Shown here: positions 12,520 to 23,519 of the stretch, one piece after another
Layout of the letters: every line of letters starts with the position of its first letter
Numbering within the stretch: the stretch's first letter is position 1
Source of the DNA: Plasmodium brasilianum
Lineage: Eukaryota; Apicomplexa; Aconoidasida; Haemosporida; Plasmodiidae
Assembly (NCBI RefSeq): GCF_023973825.1
Contig: NC_090117.1
Location: 775,501 to 839,500 of the forward strand
Reading direction: 5' to 3'
Length of the DNA: 64,000 nucleotides
The notes under the pieces: model-generated
Told to the model about the DNA's origin: nothing
Database searches by the model: none
Seen by the model: only the letters and a program-made list of their open reading frames with translations
Position numbers and translations under genes: made by a program

Positions 12520-12891
12520 ACGTATGAGTATGTACCCCTATACAATGCTTGTGCGCGTGTTTGCGAGTTGTCCACTCACCTGCAGATGACCTTGTTGTTT
12601 TCAATCTCATCTGAGGAGTAGTGCAAATAAACACAGTTCACATTTTTAGTCGAATTAATAGAATTCCCCCTTAATGTATGATGTTTGTTTTTTTCATTAT
12701 TTGCAAAAGAAATAATTTTATCATCATGAAAAAAGGAGGGTAATATATTTATGGCTGTCCCATAGCAAAACAGTACAATCACGTCATTGAAAATGTACGA
12801 GTCTTCTTTGTATCCTGCAAAAGGGAGTTGTATTGATAATTATAATCTTTACAAGTATAGCGGCATGTATATGTGCATGTATACATGTATG

Positions 12892-12922
<31 letters not shown>

Positions 12923-13262
12923 GAATTACATACCCAGAACAACATTGCACGATAAAAACTTTGCATTTGACTTGAGCTGAAGAAATACAATGAACATGCA
13001 TTAGTTTGCGTTTGGAAATTATCATTTCGTTAAAATTGGGCTTCATAAGGATGCAAAAAGGAAACTTCGTGCAGTGGTCCACTAACTAGCACCACACACA
13101 TCTTTTTCGTTTGATCGTTTACTATTTTTTTTTATTTTCCCTTTTTTTATTTTTTTTATTTTTTTATTTTTTTATTTTTTTTATTTTATTATTTTTTTAT
13201 TTTTTTTATTTTATTATTTTTTTTATTTTATTATTTTTTTTATTTTTTTCGTTTTTTTATTT

Positions 13263-13296
<34 letters not shown>

Positions 13297-15592
13297 CGTC
13301 CCCTCCTGATTTTCCAACGAGCCATTCGTCTCTATGTTGCCGGTTCGCCGTTTTGGTGAGTAAAACTCTTAACGGCTTCGTAGTGCTATACAAGTTCCTC
13401 TGAAATAAACGAAATTTGCTATGGATCATTATTATGTAGGGGCATTCAAGGCGTATTAGAGTGAACATCGTCATGGTTTGCACACTTGGGGTCACCTATG
13501 TTTACCTACCTTAAAATTATTGTTGTTATACTTTCACAACGCTGCATTCCCATTAAAGCGAAAAAACTTTAACTTTACCTCGAAGTTGTACTTTATTATT
13601 ATTTTTGAGTAATTAAGGGTATCCTCAAGTAAGTAAAAATTACCTGGTCAACCGCCGAAATGTGTTGATTGATGATTCTTTAACATCGGGCTTATTTTCT
13701 TCTGGGTTTTTACAAAATTTTGTATTTTATTTTACTGATAGTTTTATCTGAGAAATATCTGGAAAGTTGTTGGTCCAATTTTTTTATTTCTTTTAGAATT
13801 ATTTTTTTTTTTATATTGTTATTTTCATAAATGTTAATATAATTTAGTGTTGTCTATTTTGAAATTTTATTTTTTTAAATTCCTAATTTCCACGTACTAT
13901 TCCTATGTTCCGTGTATTGCAAAAATTCGTTTTATAAAAAAGAATAAGTGAAAAGAAAAAATATCTCTATTTCTGCTCTATGTGAAATTTTTAATGGTGA
14001 ATCAAAATGAATCGAATCAACTTGAATGATTTGACAAAATTGCAAAAAAAATACACAAATAAAAGCAGATACCAAACAAATAATGCAAAATAAAAGAAAC
14101 TCACAAATAAAAGCAGAAGCTAAACAAATAATGGAGAAGCTAAACAAATAATGTAGAAGCTAAACAAATAATGTAGAAGCTAAACAAATAATGTAGAAGT
14201 TAAACAAATAATGTAGAAGCTAAACAAATAATGTAGAAGCTAAACAAATAATGTAGAAGCTAAACAAATAATGCAGAAGCTAAACAAATAATGCAGAAGC
14301 TAAACAAATAATGCAGAAGGAAAAAAACACACAGACGGAATGAAGACACGAAATGAAAGAAATAAAATTAATACAAATGAAAAATTGTTACTTGTTAGTC
14401 GTACTCCCTTCCAAATTTAGGTGCTCTTGGTAACCTAAAATTGCATTACCACCTAACAATTTAGCCTGCATGCAGAAGAGGTAAAAAAAAAAAAAAATAA
14501 TAAATAATAATAAAATAAAAAAATGCATTATTTATTATACTTCAATAATATTAAAGAAGCACGTTGCAACAACGAAACAGACGATTCTCCGTGAACACAT
14601 TTAGAGCTACATGCACATTTGTGGATAACCTTCTTTCCTATTATTTTTCTAGTTTGCATGAAAGCGTTTTGTATAACGTCACATCTTGCTTCGTTAGAAT
14701 TTCTACAAATAAAAATAAATTAAACGGAAAGAAAGAATAATAATACAACCGGCATGGACGACATGTATGTATGTATTTTTTTTTTTTTTTTTTTTTGCTC
14801 TTTCTGTTAATTTTATTCCTCGAACCTATTTGATCTAATTAAATCTTTCCAATCGTATTCGGGGTCGTTAACTATTTTAAGTTCGTGCTATATAGAAATG
14901 CAAATTTTTCCATTATTTTTTTTTTTTTTACACATTTAAACTGTTAACTTATGTAGAAGAATATAGTTACGTATATGTAAATGCCTATATATTAGTATGC
15001 ATTAAAGCGTTTATGTATACGCATGAATAAATACACATATGTGGATATATATATATATATGGACATATGTATAGATATACATAAACATGTACACATATGT
15101 TTATATGACTATCCTAATTTTACCGCAAAGTTTATTATTTGCTCAATATGGTATGGAGAATTATTTGGAAAGGACGTAGTACCTAGAAGCAGAACATCTA
15201 AAAAGAAAAAAAATAAAGAAAATAAAGTACACATTAGGGAATATCAAAATAATAAAAGGAGTTAGTAATATGTACACATCCGTTATATTTCTTTACCTGC
15301 ACTATTATCGTTGTAAGGATTTTTCTCCTCGAAAAATTCCCATTTTATGCTGCAGTATAGTTCTCCTAATATTTAACATATATAAATAAATAAGTATATA
15401 AATATATGTATTTATGTATATTAGGCGGGTAAAAATTTGAGTATAAACTATATGACCATTGAAGGAGAGAATGTGTAGATATACGTGAATGCGTGTCTAT
15501 GTGAATATGCATGTATTATGTGCGCACATATATATATATATATATATGTACGAACGTATGTATATATGCACACATAAATTTATATTTGTCAG

Positions 15593-15637
<45 letters not shown>

Positions 15638-16721
15638 AAACCTCGCAGCCCAGCCAAGGAGTCGTACAAAGGAAACCATCCTTCTAGTTTTAAGTTATCA
15701 TGAAAGTAAAAAAAGCTAAAATCGATTTGAATGTACCCACTGATTATATTTTCAACATCATCTATCTGTGAATAAAAATAAAAATATTGAGTTGGGGTGC
15801 GTTTTATATTCATTTGGAATATGTATTTTCGGTATCTTAAGATCCTTATCTTCCTGCATGCGGGAATATATTTATTTGTTTATTTGTATATTTTTTTTTT
15901 TTTTTCTATCATTTTTCGCTTCTATCTTTTTTCTAATAAAATATACCGTTATTTTAAGAGGGCACGTTTGTAGTTCGGAGTCATCTGCTATTTCTAAGCG
16001 AAATGATAAGTTGAGATCATTTCTATTTCTATTAATATCTGCATATATGGTAAAATATTGTGCATGGGTACTACAAAATAGATTGGGGGTATACGTATAT
16101 ATATGTATGTATGTATGTATGCATGTATGTATGTATGTATGTATGTACGCATGTATGTATGTATGTATGCATGTATGTATGTATGTATGCATGTATGTAT
16201 GTATGCATGTATGTAACTATTTATGCAAAAGATGCACACGATATTGTTTTTATATCACTTATATATCTTTTTATTTAAAAAAAAAAATACAAAATTGAAA
16301 TATACTCACGGAATTTTTTTCTTTGTTTTGTTTCTCCTAATGTGACCTAAAATTGAAAAGTTGGTATATGTGTATTTTTCCGTGTGAAAGGGAATTTTCC
16401 CTCAAGCTGTTTGTTTTTGGCACTGTTTTTTTGCCTTTTATTGTTTCATTTTTCTCTCATCGTTAATCTCTTTACATTATTCTCTTTTAATTTTTCTCTT
16501 TACATTATTCTCTTTTAATTTTTCTCTTTTCATTATTCACTCTTTATTTTTCTCTTTTCATTATTCACTCTTTATTTTTCTCTTTTCATTGTTCTATTTC
16601 CATTATTTTCTTTCCATTTTTCGTTTATAACTTCAATATATTTAAAGGAATCTATTTCACATTTCTCAAAGGTGTTAAAATCTCGTATGCCCGATATCCT
16701 CACTTTAACAATGCATGGCAT
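8578..16721 (-). CDS. C2-domain protein, homologue of animal C2CD5/CDP138 (multi-exon)
   Basis: In animals this family is a C2-domain protein linked to vesicle traffic and membrane fusion; its Plasmodium role is unknown. Exons I could place, in gene order: 16721-16632, 16346-16310, 16038-15947, 15849-15642, 15365-15297, 15197-15124, 14887-14826, 14702-14630, 14465-14392, a 13.5-13.3 kb exon ending at 13295, 12976-12934, 12814-12580, 12426-12349, and a final 3.2-kb exon 11745-8578. Phases join where checked; one or more small exons near 13.5-13.6 kb and 11.8-12.3 kb are unresolved. Family signatures: an N-terminal C2 (MPCIVKVRISGIRDF ... LEIADDSELQTCPLKIT), GWFPLYDSLAGLRG, NDPEYDWKDLIRSNR, AKLLGGNAILGY, FLSCNVVLGY, ISEILPFLE, YPCCICSIKLHF and a C-terminal DILFIAKSHIKAIGANML. 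The long final exon has large Asn/Lys-rich insertions absent from animals. The C2 calcium-loop aspartates look only partly kept. Confidence 0.88.
12479..12507. repeat. (AT)n microsatellite in an intron
   Basis: Dinucleotide AT run of about 28 bp inside an intron of the C2CD5-like gene. Similar AT runs occur at about 12893-12914, 15530-15547 and 15598-15633, each in an intron of the same gene. Confidence 0.8.
14111..14320. repeat. 20-bp tandem repeat in an intron, about 10 copies
   Basis: Unit AAGCTAAACAAATAATGTAG is repeated head to tail about ten times, with T/C or T/G change at one position and a degenerate left end. It sits between mapped exons of the C2CD5-like gene (14392 and 13.5 kb), so it is intronic. 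No coding or palindromic logic is evident. Confidence 0.9.
16098..16216. repeat. (ATGT)n tetranucleotide microsatellite in an intron
   Basis: A run of ATGT/GTAT units with a few GCAT and ACGC variants, in the intron between the second and third mapped exons of the C2CD5-like gene. It generates spurious Met/Cys/Tyr/Val or Tyr/Ile/His open frames on both strands. Confidence 0.9.
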
Positions 16722-16999
16722 TTTTTGCATGTATCATATTTTATATACTTTTGTTTTAAATGTAAGAAAATAACGTAAAAGGAAAAAGAGGGACACAAAA
16801 GTTATATAATAAATGCAGATAAAAGAAAAAACAATAAAAAGGCGCTAAGTTGTACTCACAAAAACAAATGTATGATAGTATTTTTAATTAAAAATATTAT
16901 CCTGTGTTAAACTGTATATTGTGGAAAAAAAAAAAAAAAAAAAAAATTCAATAAAACAATGAAGGAACTATGTGTAATACACATTTGTAACTGAAAATG

Positions 17000-17033
<34 letters not shown>

Positions 17034-17364
17034 AATCCGAGAAGTAAAGTGGAGGATGAATGAGTACCGAACAAATGAGTAGAGAACAAATGAATAGGGG
17101 TCACGTGAAAAGCGCCCAAGTGAATAGTGTATGATGAAACCAGTTGAGGAATAAACTAGAAGGATGTGTATCGAATTTTAAGGAATTATTTTGAGTTCAA
17201 AAATGGGAAAGAAAATTATCATGCTATTTTTATTAACCAAAAAAAAAAAAAAAAAAAAAAATACTCTTCTAAACAATTTTATAAGTTTATTTGAAATATT
17301 ATAAAAGTTTTTCCCGAAATAATTCTAAAATTTAGTTATCAGCAGAAGGCAAATCATAAAATGT

Positions 17365-17397
<33 letters not shown>

Positions 17398-18389
17398 ATA
17401 TATGAAATAAAACAAATGGAATATTTCTCAACTTTAAGAGGCATTAATTAACGTAAGGAAGACTTCTCATAACAAGTAAAATGAACGTTTTTCTGCCCTA
17501 AACTTATTATAAAGAAATAGAAGCATAAAATATTACTTTTGAAGATTCCTAAAGTCGAAGAAGATATTATCAGTTATTTGACCAATTTAATTGCATTTTG
17601 TAATGTATAGTTTTATGAAATTTTAAAAGTTTATATTATACCATATATTAATGATGTGCCTTTTCGTCTTCTTACAATGATGACCGTCGACAAAATTTTA
17701 ATTAAAATATAAACGGAGAAAATTTAATTACACGAACGCACTGCAGCTGAAGTGGTATTTCAGAACACCTTGGAAATACTATATTTTCCATTTGTCTTAT
17801 TAAATTATACTTTATTATATTTCATAATATTTTAATGTATTTTATTATATTGTAGTGTATTATATTATATTTTATTGTATTATATATTGCTGTATCATAT
17901 TTTATTGTATCATATTTTATTGCATTCCATTTTATTGTATTCTATTTTATTGCATCCCATTTTATTGCATCCCATTTTATTGCATCCCATTTTATTGCAT
18001 CCCATTTTATTGCATCCCATTTTATTGCATCCCATTTTATTGCATCCCATTTTATTGCATTCCATTTTATTGTATTCTATTTTATGGTATTTTATTTCGT
18101 CTTATTTCGACGCATTATATTCATATCAATATATTATATTTCTGTTCATTTTATTATATTTTATCTCGCTTTATTTAGTTTTACCTGATTTTATTTCCTT
18201 TTATTCGTGTACTATAAAAACGCACGAGGGTGTTATCTACCTATACAGATTTAAAGAAAATCGAAATGTATTAGTTATATGGTACAGAATATTGTTATAG
18301 TATTTTTAATAGTATTCCTGCATACTTCACATAACGTGAAAATGTGATATATTTATGGTTCATATATTAGAAAAAATGTTAATTTAATT

Positions 18390-18421
<32 letters not shown>

Positions 18422-18945
18422 TTGTCTTCAAACGAATTAAAAGGTACATTTTTCAAAAAAATGAAAACAACGTTATTTGAAAGGAAAACAAATCTGCAGT
18501 AGTGAATAGGCAAAAAGGAATCATTTTTGTAAAACCGTATAGTACAGTATTTTTAAAAAAGAAAATTTTTGAATAAATAAAAAAATGTCTACACGTAGAT
18601 AAAATATATCAAAATAAAAGTGTGTATATATGTTGTATATGTATTTATATAAGTGTATATTATACGTATATGTCTTTCAAATTTTTAAATGATATAATAC
18701 ACTTTAACGAATTATTAAAAATTTATGTTGCAAATTGCTAATGCACTAAATGAGCTAAAAAAAAAAATTTTGCCGACACGTTCTAACACCACGTTTTGTT
18801 GTGTCTTCTTTTGCTTCATTTCGTTTTTGTAAGAGGAGAAAATTTAAATTAATTCGAGTAAATGCATAAAATGTTCTTTTGAAAGGTAAAAAATAAATGA
18901 ACAAATGTATAAATACATAAAGAAATATATAAATAAACGGATGCA

Positions 18946-18991
<46 letters not shown>

Positions 18992-19227
18992 AAATAAATA
19001 AATAAATGGACAAACAAATATATAGACAAAAAAATAAAGAAATATTATTAACAAATAAGAAAATAGACATAAATAAATAGAAAAATAAATCGACAGGTAA
19101 GTAGAAAAATAAATCGATAGACCAATAAATAAGTAGAATGCACGAATAAGTTGTAAATGCCAAAAAAAAAAAAAAAAAAAAAAAAAGGAAGTCTTTGCAA
19201 CGTTCTACTTTATTTTTACTCAACAAA
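16722..19227. promoter_or_regulatory. Divergent spacer between the C2CD5-like gene and the first SERA gene
   Basis: About 2.5 kb with no supported gene. It should hold the promoters of the minus-strand C2CD5-like gene and of SERA copy A. It contains several poly-A/T runs of 20-40 bp (for example 17001-17030 and 18949-18989), a 15-bp tandem repeat at about 17905-18110 and, about 485 bp before the SERA start, the word TAATGCACT (18738-18748), which recurs before other SERA genes. Confidence 0.6.
17905..18110. repeat. 15-bp tandem repeat upstream of the SERA array
   Basis: Unit TTTATTGCATCCCAT, with about eight near-perfect copies at about 17948-18065 and degenerate copies on both flanks. It produces two overlapping open frames of Ile/Leu/His/Pro or Phe/Tyr/Cys/Ile repeats, which I treat as artefacts. 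Confidence 0.9.
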
Positions 19228-22200
19228 ATGAAGTGCTCTATTTCGTTTTTTCTCATAATATGTAAGTAAAAAAAATAGAGAAAATTCAAAATAATAAATT
19301 ATCGATGAAATATATATGCGTGAACAAAAATAAAACATTTTACGGTAAAAATGATGTTAAGAAAAAATGTAGTTTTATGCTCCATTTATTTGTAATCGAT
19401 TTTACGTAGATATTATATTAAGCAGAGATATATTTCGATGCAAAGGGGAAGATAAAGCTGTAGAACCTACACAAGGTCAAAGCGGCGCACAGGGTTCTTC
19501 GTCAGATACAGAAGGAAGAGCAAATTCACCTAGTGTTGATGGTTCACATAATGGACCTTTATCCGTAAATCAACAAACAGATCCAAAAGTTACCGCACCT
19601 ACCGTTCCAAGTACATCTAACACGCAAACTGGCGAAAGTAACTTTAGGCAAGAGGTTGCATCTGCTTCAGCTGCTGCAGGTGACAGAGTTGACGCAAGTG
19701 GCTCTGGAGCATCTAGTATAGCTGTGCAGTCTGCCACTCCAAGTAGCCAAAATAACATTAATGTAAAATCTGCCCTATTAAAAGACCATAAAGGGGTAAA
19801 AGTTACTGGTACATGTAACGCGAAAGTTCAATTATTCCTGGTTCCACACATATCTATTACTCTCGAAACAAAGGAGAGTAAAATACGTTTGGGACCAAAA
19901 TATGAAGATTCAGATATTACAAAAGAATTCCAAACTGACAACGAAGAACTAGATATAAAAAAAATATTTGAAATAAAAATTGACAAGTTACAGAATAGGT
20001 GCGCCGATGGTAAAACCTTTAAATTCATAGCTTACCTTCAAGGGGAAGAATTAACTCTCAAATGGAAGGTATATGATAATACAACCCCCCCAAACAAAGG
20101 TAACTAAAAAAAGAGAATCAAAAAGAAAAAAAAAAAAAAAAATTATGAAAATGAAAATGGATGAGCCTTACAGCACCCATACATTTTAATTAGTTGCATA
20201 TAAACACACTGCTCACTGCTCATATTATCGTATAAATAGCTTTAAAGGCAGTCCTATTCCACTTTGCTCTTTCTCGGTTCTTACTGCAGGTAGCAAAACG
20301 GACATTATGAATTATCTAATAAAAAACTTAGATCGACCAATAACGGCAATACAAGTGCACACCACAAAGAATATTCAGAGTAGCTTCTTAATTGAAAGCA
20401 AAAATTATTCTATAACGAATTCAGTACCTGAAAAATGTGAACTAATGGCAATGAATTGCTTCCTAAGTGGTAGTTTGAACATGGAAAATTGTTACAGTTG
20501 TGCTGTACTATTAGAAAATGACAATATTCAAAATAATGAGTGTTTCAATTATACTTCTGCTTTTATTAAGGAAAATATTGATAATATAAAAGCTAGAGCT
20601 CAAGATGATGATGAAAACCCTACCCAAATGGAACTTACACAAAAAATTGACAACATATTGAAAAAAATGTACAAGATGGATAACAACAATAATATGCAGT
20701 TAATAACATTGGAAGGGTTAGATGATACCCTAAAAGGAGAACTGGTACAATACTGCAAATTGCTAAAGGAGGTAGACACAAGTGGAACATTAGAAAGCTA
20801 TGAAATGGGAAACGAAACAGAAATCTTCAACAATTTAACGAGGCTTCTAGCAAAACATGCTGATGAAACATATGCTTCATTACAACATAAACTAAGAAAT
20901 GCAGCAATATGTATGAAGAATGTAAACGACTGGATAAAAAATAAAAGAGGGTTATCATTGCCTCAATTTGAATATCATAATTTGGAGAATAACAGTAATA
21001 ATTTACAAAATTATGAAAACAGTACTCAAAATGTAGAGAGCAAAAATGTGAATAGTGTTAAACAAAATGAAGGGTATGATGGTGTTATTGATTTTTCTGA
21101 TTATAATGGGACAAATATGAACTCATCTCAACTTACTGACACAATGTATTGCAATAAAGAATATTGTGACAGGTGGAAAGATAATGATAGTTGCTTTTCA
21201 AAAATAGAAGCGGCAGAACAAGGAAATTGCGCTATATCATGGTTATTTGCATCTAAATTGCATCTTGAAACTATTAGATGCATGAACAGATATGACCATG
21301 TAAAAAGTTCCGCATTATATATAGCTAACTGTTCCAAGAGGAACCCTAAAGATAAATGTATTTCCGGATCTAATCCTTTTGAATATCTTAGTGTTATTGA
21401 AGAAAATGGGTTCTTACCCCTAGAACACAATCATCCATATTCATACAAAGAAGTAGCCAATGACTGTCCAAAATCAGAGAATCATTGGACGAATTTATGG
21501 GCAGGTGCAAAATTAGTAGATTCTAAAGATGAGCCCAATTCGTTGGGGGCTAAAGGATATACCGCCTATGAGAGTGATAAATTTAGGGGAAACATAGACA
21601 CGTTTATCAAAAAAATAAAGCATGAAGTTATGCACAAAGGATCTGTAATTGCTTATGTAAAGGCAGAAAATGCAATGGATTATGACCTTAACGGAAAGAA
21701 GGTGCTCAGTCTATGTGGTGATAAAAATGCTGACCATGCAATTAACATCATTGGATGGGGAAACTACACAAATGATGAGGGAAAGAAGAAGTCTTACTGG
21801 ATAATAAGAAATAGCTGGGGTAAGTACTGGGGGGATGAAGGAAATTTTAGGGTTGATATGCATGGTCCAGAACAATGTGAACACAACTTCATCCACTCTG
21901 CCGTAATATTCAACATCCATATGCCAATAGCCCAAGTCCCTACAAAGAAGGGAGCTGAAATATATAATTACTACTTAAAAACTTCCCCAGATTTTTATAG
22001 TAATCTTTATTATAACAATTTCACACCAGAGGAGGAAAGTGTACCACTCAAGAGAAATGACTTATCTCAAAATTCGTTGGTTTATGGACAAGACGAGCCA
22101 GCACCTGCACTACCTACAGGGTCAGCATCTGGCGAACGCGCAAGTCCAGGAGTAGGTGGAGTACAAGGGGATGTATCATCAACATTACCAAAATCAACAG

Positions 22201-22628
22201 AACAAAATGGACCTCAACCAGGAAATGCAGCAGCAGCAGGTCAAATACAATCGACACATCAGGAATCTCAACCAGGACAACGAACACCAGTTGAAACATC
22301 GGTAGATCCAAAACAATCAGTGCTACCTGGATCTCAAACAGTAGCAGCTAAGAATGCACCAGCTGCTACTGCTAAAACTGGAGTGCTTCATGTCTTAAAA
22401 CACATCAAAAATGGTCAGATAAAAATGGGGCTAGTTAAGTACGAAGATAATGCAATAATTATTGATAACCACGCTTGCTCCAGATCTTATGCCATGGATG
22501 TAAACAATCTAGATGAGTGTATAAAATTTTGTAGTGAGGAATGGGACAATTGCAAAGATGAACCTTCTCCAGGATATTGTTTGACTAAAAGGCAAAGTAC
22601 CAATAAGTGTTTTTTCTGTTATGTGTAG
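19228..22628 (+). CDS. SERA: SERA copy A, serine-type papain-like antigen (three exons; intron 3 lost)
   Basis: Exons 19228-19261, 19410-20099 and 20290-22628 give 1,020 residues. Exon 1 starts a signal peptide (MKCSISFFLII). Exon 2 has a Ser/Ala/Thr/Gly-rich stretch, then the family's conserved domain (SALLKDHKGVKVTG ... LTLKWKVYD). The third exon fuses what are exons 3 and 4 in the other copies: the text runs through SITNSVPEKCELMAMNCF with no intron. The papain-like domain has Ser558 in the GNCAISW motif where papain has its catalytic Cys, with His724 (DHAINIIGWGNY) and Asn749 (RNSWGKYW). A Pro/Gln/Ala-rich linker leads to a Cys-rich C-terminus ending CFFCYV. SUB1-like sites lie at about residues 344 (IKAR/AQDD) and 842 (VYGQ/DEP). 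SERA proteins are secreted into the parasitophorous vacuole; whether serine-type members are active proteases is disputed. It resembles copy D most. Confidence 0.95.
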
Positions 22629-23519
22629 AATTTTATTAATAAAAAGTAACTCAGGATTGCGATAGCTTTTTTTTTCTTTTTTTTAAGAATTATATATATA
22701 ATATTATATTTTTAAGGAATGAAGTAAAAAATGTTCTTAATGCTTTTACGAAAGCTTAAAAAAGTATATCCCTTTTTTTTTTTTTTTTTTTTAAGTCCTT
22801 TTTATTAGTAAGCGTATTTATACATCTATATTTATGTATGTACTTATGTATATATATGAATATATATGCACATTTGTATATACATTTAATTCTTGTTTCA
22901 GTTTTGTAGTGCTGTAAATTAAAAATTTTCCCAAGTTTTTTTTTTTTTTAGCAAAAATTAAGACATCAAACAAATTTTATTTTAGAATTTTTTAAGTATA
23001 TAAACTTTTCTAATTTTGTTTTAATATATCGATGTTACAAAATATGCTATTGCGAAAGAAGAAAACATAATATTTTAGCATTAATTATATATAAAAGTAT
23101 TTTCTTTTTTATCTTAATGTTACTTAATATTTACAGTTATCCTGTATATATGCATTTTTAAGTTTTGGTCAAAATAAATGAATTTGTGATATTATATATA
23201 TTTCCTACTACATACCATAGGTGCTGAATTCAGTGGGTGCACATATAAATGCAGTAGACAATATTTTTATTTGTAATTAAAATTTTGGAATACCTTTCGG
23301 TAAAATTTAGGGGAAAATGTTATGCCCAGAAATGTCAAATAAAAGTAAACCATATAAAAGCTGTTAAAAAAAAAAAAAAAAAAAAAAAGAAAATGAAAAT
23401 GAAAATGCAAGTTCAAATGAATGGTGCTTACAACACACACATGCATATTGACTATTTGCATATAAACAGCATTGAAGATGGTCCCATCCCACATTACCTT
23501 TTCTCGCTGATCATTCCAG
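22629..23519. other. Intergenic region between SERA A and psi1
   Basis: About 0.9 kb, AT-rich, with poly-T runs at 22773-22794 and poly-A at 23366-23388. From about 23366 to 23519 it matches intron 2 of copy A (GAAAATGAAAATG, TGCATATAAACA, and a GTCCCATxCCAC block before the AG). This shows that a whole SERA unit once stood here and that its exons 1 and 2 are gone. I see no recognisable exon 1 or 2 remnant. Confidence 0.6.

Noticed and set aside
14111..14320. Possible CRISPR array (regular 20-bp repeats)
   Set aside because: Repeats are directly abutting with no unique spacers, and the host is a eukaryote.
17855..18300. Two Ile/Leu/His/Pro and Phe/Tyr/Cys/Ile-rich open frames
   Set aside because: Products of a 15-bp tandem repeat without any conserved content or start context.
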